The notes beneath the pieces are model-generated. The model made no database searches, was not told the DNA's origin, and saw nothing but the letters and a program-made list of their open reading frames with translations. DNA of 64,000 nucleotides from Posidonia oceanica (lineage: Eukaryota; Streptophyta; Magnoliopsida; Alismatales; Posidoniaceae): NCBI GenBank assembly GCA_037176725.1, contig JAZBRS010000077.1, forward strand, positions 3,906,001 to 3,970,000, read 5' to 3'. Position numbers and translations under genes: made by a program. How positions within the stretch are numbered: position 1 is the first letter of the stretch; each line of letters opens with the position of its first letter. Below are positions 53,996 to 63,544 of this stretch, piece by piece.

Positions 53996-54690
53996 TAGTT
54001 TCCATTTCTCAGACTAACTATGAACGGTTCCTGTAGTTAAAGGTGACTGACTCTGCCGCCACTGCTTCCCATGCCACTTTCTCATGTACTAGTGCCCTCC
54101 TAGCCTCCAAGGATACTCCCTGGATCATTGACTCAGGTGCCTCTTCCCATATGTCATCCCATATGTCATGTACAAAAACCATTTTTACACGTTTGTCTCA
54201 GCTTTCTAATATCCATTCAGTGGCCATCGTTGATGGTCGGTCCTGTTCTGTCAGTAGAAAAGGGGTCGTGCACGCCTTTGCTCAACTATCACTTGAAAAA
54301 GTCCTTTATGTACCTGATTTTCTGGTAACCTTCTTTCCATTAGTGCCATCACCAAGCGATTACTTTGTTATGTGACTTTTTTCTCCTTTCACTACACTTT
54401 TCCGGATTTGCGGACGGAGAGGAGGATTGGTTTGTGCCGTGATCGAAATAATGGTGTGTACATTCTGGCCAGTGATGATATACCTCAAGGACTTGCATCT
54501 GTGGCGTCTACATCTGAGTCTTCTGTCTTATGACATCAACGATTGGGCCACCCATCACATCAGAAGTTACAGCAAGCCTTGCCATGGTTTCAGTCTCTCC
54601 ATTTGAGTGTGAGTCGTGTCAGTAAGGAAAGCACCATCATGCTTCCTTTAAGCATTTACGTCGTGTCTAGTTAAAAGTTGTTTGAGTTAG
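53996..54690 (+). pseudogene. Protease and GAG-pre-integrase of copia E5
   Basis: PWIIDSGASSHMSSHMS keeps the DSGA catalytic motif and shows a small in-frame duplication (SHMS twice). LEKVLYVPDFLV follows, then a shift at about 54330. RLGHPSHQKLQQALP is in another frame. Confidence 0.88.
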
Positions 54691-54885
54691 TTCATTGTAA
54701 CAACTGGGGTCCAGCCAAAGTCCAGTCTATTTCTGATCATCGTTATTATATTATTTTTATTGATGACTTCTCAAGAATTTTATAGGTATATTTGCTTAAG
54801 GATCACAGTCATATATGTTCTCAAAACTTTTATTACAAAAATAAAAAACCAGTTTGATGTTGCTCCAAAATGCCTGCGTATAAAT
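54690..54885 (+). pseudogene. Integrase N-terminal part of copia E5 (left of E6)
   Basis: FELVHCNNWGPAKVQ shows the first catalytic Asp changed to Asn. FIDDFSRIL is followed by a TAG at a Trp position. It ends at the E6 junction. Confidence 0.85.
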
Positions 54886-55024
54886 TGTTGAAGAAGAAGA
54901 TTAGGAAGTGAAGAAGAAGATTAAGGCATAAACCTCTATATCATTAGGGTTACACAATACAATGTATATATAGACATACAGGATCCATTTACCCGTTTAC
55001 AATACCCATTTACAATACTTGACA
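54886..55024 (-). repeat. 3' LTR of copia E6
   Basis: On minus it begins TGTCAAGTATTGTAAATGGG and ends CTTCTTCTTCAACA. Confidence 0.92.
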
Positions 55025-55600
55025 CTCCCCCTCAAGCTGGTGAGTACAAGTCAAATAAACCCAACTTGTTACAAAGATATTAGAATGTACCACTGTTAAG
55101 GCCTTTAGTAAAGATAGATGCCCGTTGTTAGATGACTTCATATAAGGAGTGCTAATAACTCCTCTCTCCACAAGTTCACGAACATAGTGACAATCTACCT
55201 CGATATGCTTCGTACGCTCATGAAAGGTGTCATTGCTGGCTATGTATATGGCTGCTTGATTATCACAATACATAGACATAGGCCCATGAATAAGAATACC
55301 AAGCCTAGTTAGAAAAGATCTAAACCAGACTAGTTCACCAGCTATTTGTGACATGCTTCTGTATTCTGCTTCAGCACTTGATTTAGAAACAACATTCTGT
55401 TTCTTACTTCGCCATGTCACAAGATTCCCACCTACATACGTATAATAGCCGGAGGTAGATCTTCTATATGCCTTGTCGTCAGCATAGCTCAAGTCAGAAT
55501 AGGCATGGATGTTCAGATGTCCATGTTTGGAGTAGATTAGCCCTCTCCCTGGGCTACCTTTGATGTAGGCTAGAACTCTCAGAACACCATTCCAATTAAC
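55010..55600 (-). pseudogene. RNase H of copia E6
   Basis: Frame 55492-55010 has AYRRSTSGYYTYVGGNLVTW, RSKKQNVVSKSSAEAEYRSM, MSMYCDNQAAIYIASNDTF and TKHIEVDCHYVRELVERGV. A small deletion and shift in the tail read through toward the 3' LTR. Confidence 0.88.
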
Positions 55601-55603
55601 TAG

Positions 55604-56476
55604 TCATGGTTCACTCATAAGCTGACTTAGTAGACCAACAGCATGAGAAATATCAGAACGAGTAACTGTAAGATAAATGAGTTTTCCAATCAACCTGCGA
55701 TATCGTCCAACGTCATCAAGGAGAGTAGAAGTGGTATCCCAAAAGGGAGGATTGGACTCGACAGGAATTTTCTCTAGCTTGCACCCAAAACGCCCCGTCT
55801 CCTTTAACAAGTCAAGAATATATTTCCTTTGTGAAAGAACCATCTTTCCTCTAGGGTAGGCAAACTCAATACCCAGAAAATACTTTAGTTTGCCCATATC
55901 TCTAATAACAAAGTGTCTGAAGAGAAGTTCCTTTGTCACAGAAATACCTTGTATGTCATTACCTGTTAAAAGAATATCGTTTACATATACAGCAAGAATC
56001 GTATACCCAGAGATACTCTTTCTAACAAACACAGAGTTATCAACAGCAACCTTCTTAAAGCCATAAGAAAGCAAAACAGTGCTGAGTTGAGCAAACCAAG
56101 CACGGAGACTCTGTTTGAGCCCGTATATAGCCTTACGCAGAAGGCAAACCTGATTCTTCCCCTGAGCAACATATCCAGGAGGTTGCTCCATAAGAACTTC
56201 TTCAGTGAAATCATCATAAAGGAAGGCATTACGGACATCCAACTGAGAAAGAGTCCAGCCTTTATTGACAGCGACAGAGAGAAAGACCCAGATAGAGCTA
56301 AGGCGGGCAACAGGAGAAAAGTTCTTGCCATAATCAACCCCATAAGTTTGGGTAAAACCACAAACCACTAAGCGAGCCTTGTGTCTGTCAATAGAGCCGT
56401 CAGGTTTGTACTTATGGTGAAAACCCACCGACTGCCAACGACTAGAGTATTTGTAGGGCGTGGAACGAGCTGCCAA
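55604..56476 (-). pseudogene. Reverse transcriptase of copia E6
   Basis: An open 290-residue frame with YKPDGSIDRHKARLVVCGF, LDVRNAFLYDDF, KAIYGLKQSLRAWFAQL, and the catalytic loop AVYVNDILLTGND (YVDD changed to YVND, 55970 region). MGKLKYFLGIEFAYPRGKM and LIGKLIYLTVTRSDISHAV follow. It is the best preserved RT here but lacks one catalytic Asp. Confidence 0.9.
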
Positions 56477-57245
56477 GTTCCCCTAAGAAGTAAGACCTGC
56501 ATTTCAACATCCATAGCTTCCTTCCACTGAGGAAGGGTAAGTGCCTCTTGATAATTCTTAGGAATAAATTCTGAAGAGAGAGCAAGAGCAAAGGTGCGAT
56601 GATTGGAGGAAAATGAATCATAAGAAACAAAATTGGAAATAGGATGTTGTGTAAAAGTGCGAGTACCTTTTTTGAGGGCAATAGGCAAGTCAAGAGAAGG
56701 GGGATCCACCTCAGGGGTAGGAGTTGGTGCGGCCGGAAGTGGTGGTGCAGTGCAGTGCCGACGCTGTTGATAGACCTGCAACGGTTGTGAAGAGGGAACT
56801 TCTGGTAACGAAGGACACAAGGGCACAACTGAGGGATCAACAAAGGACGGTTGAGGCACGGAATCAGATGGTACCACAACCGAAGGAGAGGAAAAATAAG
56901 GAGTATCCTTAAGAAAAAGGACGTCAACCGAGACAAAATATGACGGGTAGGAGGATGATAACAGCGATAGCCATTTTGGGTGCGAGAGTAACCCACAAAG
57001 ACACACTTGGTAGAACGAGGAGAGAGCTTATCTAGCCCAGTGGTAAGATTCTTAACAAAGACCGTACACCCAAAAACCTTTGAAAATAGGGGAAACAAGT
57101 CATAATCAGGAGAGCGACGCCTGAGAGGAACGGCACTCCTTAAAGGAGACGAAGGCATATGGTTGATAAGAAAAGAGACAGTAGCAACGATATCAGACCA
57201 GAGATACTTGGGTACATTCATCTCAAACATAAGTGTGCGAGCCAC
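56368..57245 (-). pseudogene. Integrase C-terminus and linker of copia E6
   Basis: Carries VPKYLWSDIVATVSFLINHM and KCVFVGYSRTQNGYRCYHPP, then a shift near 56990. The second frame holds a Pro/Ser-rich linker ending DLPIALKKGTRTFTQHPISN and EALTLPQWKEAMDVEM at the RT start. Confidence 0.87.
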
Positions 57246-57263
57246 ATCGAAGAGATGACGATG

Positions 57264-57640
57264 TTAACGCTCGACCACACCATTCTGTTGAGAGGTATGT
57301 GCACAAGATGTTTGGTGAATGATACCACGTTGAGTGCAAAAAGAAGCAACATCAGAATGAAGAAACTCAAGAGCATAATCAGTTCGAAATTTTTTAGGAG
57401 TAACCGTAAAATGAGTTTGAATTTCACTAAAAAAAACATGAAGTACATTGACAAAATGTTGACGATCCTTTAACAAAAACAACCAAGATGCACGAGAGAA
57501 ATCGTCAACAAAGACCGTATAATACCGAAACCCAAAAACAAACTTGACCCAAGAGGGTCCCCAAACATCACAATGGACTAAATCAAATAACCCTTTAACA
57601 GAAGACAACTCACGACTGTTATAGGTAGTGCTTACCCATA
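57264..57640 (-). pseudogene. Integrase core of copia E6
   Basis: Carries LFDLVHCDVWGPSWVKF, VFVDDFSRASWLFLLKDR, KKFRTDYALEF and TSQQNGVVER, so all three DDE residues are visible. A TAA follows ER directly (57262-57264 region). Confidence 0.88.
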
Positions 57641-58302
57641 ATACACGACTGACAACTAACATGACTAACGGAGACCCAAGGAAGAGTATCACGCACCTTG
57701 ACAAATGACGGATGCCCAAGACGACGGTGCCAAAGAGAGGATGAGTCACCAGAAGTTGCAACCGATGCAAGTCCACTAGGAATATCATCCTTGGCAAGAA
57801 CATACACGCCCCGACCACGTTCATGGTCCAAACCAATTCTTTTCCCCATCTGCAGATCCTGAAAGATACAATGGAAAGGGTAAAATGTAATAGAACAATA
57901 TAACTGTTTAGTAATAGCACTAATAACACTGATAGATAGTAAATTGACAGGAAATGAAAGTAGATAAAGAACTTTATCAAGGGATATGTTAGATGTGATG
58001 GAAGTAGTGCTTTCATCGAACACTGAACAGTTACTCCCATCAGCAAGGGCTACCGAATTAATAGTAGAGTCGGTAGTAAGTCGTTGAAAAATGGAAGGAT
58101 TCCCCGAAATGTGGTTAGAGGCACTAGAGTCTATAATCCAAGAATTATTAAAGGAGATGTGAAAAACAGGTATACCAGAAGAAAGAACATGTGCAGCAGT
58201 AGCATCATTATACTGTTGAGCCCGTAGAAGCAATAATTCTTCGTAGTCGGCCTGTGTCATCTGAACCGAACGCGATGGAGTGCCCTGGACGACCTCCACC
58301 AT
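57619..58302 (-). pseudogene. Protease and GAG-pre-integrase of copia E6
   Basis: One open 227-residue frame with NSWIIDSSASNHISGN (DSGA changed to DSSA), then ISLDKVLYLLSFPVNLLSIS, DLQMGKRIGLDHERGRGVY, LWHRRLGHPSFVKVRDTLP and CQSCIMGKHY. It is mostly intact except for the active-site change. Confidence 0.9.
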
Positions 58303-58339
58303 CGAATCGCTCGAGACAGAGTTAGCAGCAACGGACAGA

Positions 58340-59160
58340 CATTGGAGGACAGCCGAACTTCGCCCAACAACGATGGGAGGGATGATTCATGCGGTTACAA
58401 TGAATGCAGGGAGTACGCAGTTTGCCACCGCGACCACGACCCTGGGCAGAGCGATCACCGGTTGCAGCTAGGACAGACGCGTCCGCAGGAGGTGAAGGCG
58501 TCGCAGTGGAGATGCGAAGGACCCGACCAAAGGTGCTCTACAAAGACGACACGATGTCGTCGCCCAATATCTAGCCGTGAATCTGGGAGGCGAGATCAAT
58601 GCACAAGCCAATGAGGAAGATGACGACGACGAGTTCTTCATGATATCGCTTCATCACAGCGACATCGGCAACGAAAGGTTGGTGAACCTCCAACTCTTCC
58701 AAGAGGGATCGAATGCGAGTATAGTAGGTGGAGATGGAGTCGTCATTTTGCCGAAGGGAGAACAACTGCTCGTACACCTCACAGACGCGTGAGATGTTCT
58801 GATCATTGCCGTAAGTTGTGCGAATGGTGTCCCAGACACGTTTTGCGGGACGAAGGCGGGAGATGGTCCGAGCGATATGCTCCTCGACGCTGTTGATTAT
58901 CCATGAGATAACAGCACAGTTCGCCGCATACCAAGCGGCGTAGTCGGCAGCCTTGGAGTCCGGTGGATCATCGATGATGTGGTGCTCGCGCATATGAGCA
59001 GCCAAGAAGGTTTCAAAGGCATTCGCCCAGTGGAGATAATTTGTGTCATTGAACTTGACACCGGTGGCTGTGAGTTTGGCAGTCAGGGGTCTTTCGAGGA
59101 GTGTTGCGCCATTGCAACGGGAATGGAAGAGGAAGAAGCTCGAGGACGGAGGGTGGCCTA
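58340..59160 (-). pseudogene. gag of copia E6
   Basis: The longest open part is 59005-58571, with DYAAWYAANCAVISWIINSV, ISRVCEVYEQLFSLRQNDDS and RIRSLLEELEVHQPF. A CCHC knuckle CIHCNRMNHPSHRC lies near 58413-58372, after an Arg/Gly-rich stretch in another frame. The N-terminal start is damaged. Confidence 0.88.
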
Positions 59161-59413
59161 ACAGGCCTGGACGAAGCTGTTGGCGGGAGTAGGAGGCCTA
59201 GACGGAGCCATCGGCGGGAGCAAGGGGCCTAGACGGAACCGTCGGCGGGAGCAGGAGGCCAGGACAGAGCTGTCAGCGGGAGCAAGGGGCTTAGAAGAGG
59301 CCGAGAACTGCAGAAGAAGATGCGCAGCCACCCGACGCAGAGGAAGAACCGACGGGATGACATGAAGCGAATGGGTGGGCGGGAGAGAAAAAACGGCTCG
59401 AGCTCAGATACCA

Positions 59414-59552
59414 TGTTGAAGAAGAAGATTAGGAAGTGAAGAAGAAGATTAGGACATCAACCTCTATGTCATTAGGGTTACACAATACAATGTATATATA
59501 GACATACGGGATCCATATACCCGTTTACAATACCCATTTACAATACTTAACA
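59414..59552 (-). repeat. 5' LTR of copia E6
   Basis: On minus it begins TGTTAAGTATTGTAAATGGG and ends CTTCTTCTTCAACA, followed by the PBS. Confidence 0.92.
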
Positions 59553-60030
59553 CAAATAATGCTCTAGAATTTGTCCAATCTAGTGTTCAGTCGTATTGTG
59601 CATCTTTAGGCATTATACGTCAGACTACTTGCCCTCACACCTCTCAATAAAATGGAATTGCTAAGCACAAACACAGACATATTCTGGATGTCACTTACAC
59701 TCTCATGTTACATATGAGTGTTCCTAAGTTACTTCGGTCTGATGCGGTTCTCACTACCACATATCTCATAAACAGGATGCCGTCTACACTAATAGGAGGT
59801 GAAGTTCCTATTAGACGTCTTCAGCCAAATACAGAGTTGTTTTCTTTACCACCAATGGTTTTTGGGTGTCTTGCTTTTGTCCATGATCTCTCTCCCTCCT
59901 GGTCTTGATAAATTGTCCCCTAGATCTATCAAGTGCATGTTTGTTGGTTATTCTCGCACTCAAAGAGGTTATCGATGTTTTCATCCTTCAATAAAAAGGT
60001 ATCTTGTGTCTACCGATGTCACATTTTTTT
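59553..60030 (+). pseudogene. Integrase C-terminal part of copia E5 (right of E6)
   Basis: It resumes NNALEFVQSSVQSYCAS (Asn at the second Asp site), then HTSQ, a TAA, and NGIAKHKHRHILD, where the catalytic Glu has become Lys. VPKLLRSDAVLTTTYLINRM and FVGYSRTQRGYRCFHPS follow. Confidence 0.88.
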
Positions 60031-61330
60031 AGTCTACAAATGGTGCCACATTGGATGTTGAGTGTCCTCCTCTTCCATCTATTGTTGATCTTCCTTCCAC
60101 AAGTGCAATTAAGGACATCCCTGCCAATTAGGAGGTCCCTCTCCCATTGCAGGTATATCATCCCCGTCAGAAGACCAACTTGCCTCCAACGACAGAACCA
60201 TCTTCCTCTACAACTGCAAATCCACCTCCAACTGAGTGTGATCTCCCAATTGCACTTCGTAAGGGTATCCGTTCCTCCACAGCTCATCCCATTTCAAATT
60301 TTGTATCTTATGATTCTCTTCATCCTATGTTTTGTACCTTTGCTCTGTCCATTTCCTCTGAGTCACTTCCCATGGATTATCAGAAGGCACTGCTACATCC
60401 AAAATGGAAGGCAGCCATGGATGAGGAAATAGCAGCATTATCATATCGACGCAATTGGGAGTTGGTGACCCACCCTGCTGGAGCCATTGTAGTCACCTGT
60501 AGATGGGTATATACGGTGAAGTACAGAGCTGATGGCACAGTTGATAGGTATAAAGCCAGAATGGTTGCTCGAGTTTCACTCAGACTTATGGAGTTGACTA
60601 CGCAGAGACCTTCTCACCTGTTGCACGTCTCAACTCCACCAGAGTATTGTTGTCTGTTGCTATAAATAATTGATAGGAGCTGTGCCAACTAGATGTGAAG
60701 AATACCTTCTTATGTGAGATTCTGTGCTTATGGAGAAACCTCTAGGATATATTGCTCAAGGAGAGGATAGAGTATATAGATTGTAGAAGGCCATTTATGG
60801 ATTAAAACAAAACCCTAGAGCCTGATTTGAAGTCATGACACGAGGCTTCCAAAGATATGTGGTTGATCACTCTATGTTCTATAGGAAGACTACAAATAGG
60901 TGTGTCTTCCTGGTGGTCTGTGTTAATGATATATTGGTGACAGACAGTGATACAGTGGACATCAGGCAGATAAAGGAGCATCTTTGGACACACTTTATCA
61001 CCAAAGATATGGGCAAGCCACAGTATTTCCTCGAGATTAAGTTTGCCTATGAAAAGCAGAAGATGGCACTGTCACAGAGAAAGTATGTTCTAGACCTTCT
61101 CCAGGAGATAGGATTGTTGGGATGCAAGCCTGAAAGTACTCCCATTGATTAGACACCATCCTTCTAGGATACTACTTCAGAGTTGTTGCAGGATCTCGAT
61201 CAGTACAAACAGTTGATTGGTAAACTCATATATTTGACAGTGACACGGCCAGACATTTCCTATGCAATCAGCCTACTGAGTCAATTCATGTATGAACCTA
61301 GGAAACTACATTGGAATGGAGCATTACGGG
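60030..61330 (+). pseudogene. Linker and reverse transcriptase of copia E5
   Basis: The linker has DLPIALRKGIRSSTAHPISN. The RT has WVYTVKYRADGTVDRYKAR, then frame damage at 60570-60830. The catalytic loop reads VCVNDILVTDSD at about 60920 (YVDD changed to CVND). MGKPQYFLEIKFAYEK, QRKYVLDLLQEIGLLGCKP and LIGKLIYLTVTRPDISYA follow. Confidence 0.9.
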
Positions 61331-61842
61331 TTCTTGCATATGTCAAAGGTGCACCTAGAAAGGAGTTGATATACAGGAAAAGTGGTCATCTGAAGATAGA
61401 AGCATATTCTGATTCAGGATATGCAGGAGACAGAGGAGATAGAAAGTCTACGTCAGGATTTTGCACATATGTGGGAGGAAATCTGATCACCTGGCGTAGC
61501 AAGAAGCAGAATGTAGTATCCTGATATAGTGCAGAGGCAGAATACAAGTCTATGGCACAAACGGCCTGCGAGCTGATGTGGATCAGATCACTCATTCACT
61601 CATGTCAGAGCTTGGTTTCACAGTTGAGACACTGATTCCTATGCACTGTGATAATCAAGTAGCTGTGTTTATTGTCAATAATCCCACCTTTCATGAATGA
61701 ACAAAGCACATAGAAGTTGACTGCCATTACATAGACATGGTGATGTGAGGAATTAGCTGGTTGATATTTTCACCAAAGGATGAGGTGTAGGGATTTTTGG
61801 TTCTTTATGTACCAAACTGGGCATGATAGATATATATGCTCT
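61330..61842 (+). pseudogene. RNase H of copia E5
   Basis: AYSDSGYAGDRGDRKSTSGF and TWRSKKQNVVS are in one frame, then a TGA, AEAEYKSMAQTACELMW, a shift, MHCDNQVAVFIVNNP and TKHIEVDCHYI. It ends with LGMIDIYA before the polypurine tract. Confidence 0.88.
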
Positions 61843-61856
61843 AGCTTGAGGGGGAG

Positions 61857-61993
61857 TGTTAGAGATGTTATGTTATGTAGTTTAGTGGTCTTAGTTATTT
61901 AGGTTATTGGATATCTATTTATCTGAGAAACCCTATATGTGTAACCACATACCCTAATGAAACACATCTTTCTCTCATATTTTCCTTTCTACA
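61857..61993 (+). repeat. 3' LTR of copia E5
   Basis: 137 bp, with the same ends as the 5' LTR and about a dozen substitutions plus small gaps, so the insertion is old. Confidence 0.93.
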
Positions 61994-61998
61994 ATAAT

Positions 61999-62371
61999 AA
62001 AACAATCAACATTACAATCTTGAAAGGAATATTAAGCCAAAAAATTGCACAAGAATGCTTAATATAATAAAAAAATCACGGAAAGAAATCTTACTTATCA
62101 ATATTGTTAAAGTGGCATCTGCAAACTTATTCTCAATTCACATATTTTAATCTTTAAAAATCAACATCCATACATCAAAAAATCAATATATATCATTGAC
62201 AATCTAATTCAAGAAGCTAAACATAAAATCCCAATATTAATATACACACACAGTTTTCAATGCCAGTGTTATGTCAGAGGTATCTATTATTTTTATTCCA
62301 AAATATCCCTACATAAGTGACAATATGACAACTTTGCCTTCTGTTGTACTATTACCTAAAAACTTATTAAA
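61999..62371. other. AT-rich spacer, no gene
   Basis: Nothing recognisable between the right flank of E5 and the MITE. Confidence 0.5.
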
Positions 62372-62832
62372 AAAGGTTCTTTGCATATATACCGTAATCA
62401 AAATTGTAGGTGCACCCTTGTATTTTCACAAATAACTAGTGTACCCATGTATTTTTTAACAGTTTGCACACATACTTTTTCGTTACTAAGGGGTATATTT
62501 TTGTATTTATACATCAAGCGTGAATTACTATTTTACCCTTGACTTTAGCATCTACAACAATGTTTGGTCTTTTTATTTGACTTTTTTACTATTAACTATT
62601 TATCATTTTGCCAACATTTTTGTCTTGGTAAACTTTTTGTATAAGGGTAAATTAGTCATTTTAGTATGGCATAACTGTTGAATAAATAAAATATACATTT
62701 TAGGTATCGGTAGAGATGCATCTAAACATTTCAATAATACAAGAGTACACTAGTTATTTGTGAAAATACAAGCGCATACTTACAATTATGATTGTTATCA
62801 GGGATATATATATATGCAAAGAATCCTTTTAA
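62372..62832. mobile_element. MITE with long (about 75-85 bp) terminal inverted repeats
   Basis: The left AAAGGTTCTTTGCATATAT and TTGTATTTTCACAAATAACT are matched in inverted form at the right (AGTTATTTGTGAAAATACAA, ATATATGCAAAGAATCC). The interior (about 62460-62745) has no ORF. The duplication is unclear, possibly TTAAAA. Long TIRs suggest a Mutator-like or unclassified MITE. Confidence 0.7.
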
Positions 62833-63168
62833 AAATATGTTTTAATTAATACAGTTTGGAAAGGAATATCAAAAAATATATTATTTCTCATGAATTTCCT
62901 AAAATAATTTTTTTATGGAAATGCTTAAAAGCTTTGAAAGAAGTTGTTTGGAAAATTGATTTTAAAGTTACCGTTCATTGAAGATAACACTTGTTTTTAC
63001 ATAGAAATAAAATAAATTTCTATAATATTTTTAAATCTTGTTTTGCAAATTGTCTCCATGAACTTTGAACTATGGTTTATTATTTGCAAAAAAGAATTAT
63101 AGAAATTCTGCTTATATTTTTTGGAAAAAGTTTGAAGTTAAATGCTTGAGAAGAAAACACATGCTTGC
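62833..63168. other. AT-rich spacer, no gene
   Basis: No coding or repeat feature supported. Confidence 0.5.
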
Positions 63169-63342
63169 TGTTAGAACTTTCAAAGAGAAGTAAAACTAGA
63201 ATATGCATTAATCACAAAACAAGCTCTTTTATATAAAGAACAAGAGTACAGAACAATAGGAATCATAATCTCAATAGAGATCATAGTCATATGAGAAAGG
63301 ATATAAATTAAAATATCCTAATATCCTATTTATATATTAACA
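63169..63342 (-). repeat. Lone copia-like LTR with adjacent polypurine tract
   Basis: On minus it begins TGTTAATATATAAATAGG and ends AAAGTTCTAACA, and CATCTTGAGGGCAG (polypurine-like) precedes it at 63343-63356. A TATA-like TTATATAAAAGAGC lies within. No partner LTR was found, so the interior is truncated. Confidence 0.6.
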
Positions 63343-63544
63343 CTGCCCTCAAGATGTTGTGGTTGATGCAGCATACAAATCATCTAAGGCATATCTTAAA
63401 ATTATAGATGAAAGATGATCCAACATGCTTCTTCATCCTTTACATGAACTGATAAGTATTTTAAGATATGCATTCATGTTTTTCATCATTATGTTTAAAT
63501 TTTTACACAATTGTTCACTGAACGAGTTTTTTCTTTATCAATGT

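Larger units (their letters stand above)
54886..59552 (-). mobile_element. Copia element E6, 4.7 kb, nested in E5 on the minus strand
   Basis: LTRs of 139 bp lie at 54886-55024 (3' LTR) and 59414-59552 (5' LTR). On minus, the PBS TGGTATCTGAGC is at 59413-59402, and the polypurine tract CAGCTTGAGGGGGAG is at about 55025-55039. The flanks TAAAT (54881-54885) and CAAAT (59553-59557) are a one-mismatch duplication. The LTRs differ at about nine sites, fewer than the LTRs of its host E5, consistent with a later insertion. Longer open stretches than in the other elements remain. Confidence 0.93.
52470..61993 (+). mobile_element. Copia element E5 (4.9 kb) interrupted by E6
   Basis: LTRs are at 52470-52611 and 61857-61993, the PBS-like TGGTATAGAGACC at 52612-52624, and the polypurine tract CTTGAGGGGGAG before the 3' LTR. 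The perfect duplication ATAAT lies at 52465-52469 and 61994-61998. The full copia domain order is present. Minus-strand E6 is inserted inside the integrase at its second catalytic-Asp region. All modules are broken. Confidence 0.95.

Noticed and set aside
58280..58614. Plus-strand ORFs in the E6 gag region
   Set aside because: They are antisense shadows of the minus-strand gag and zinc-knuckle coding sequence.
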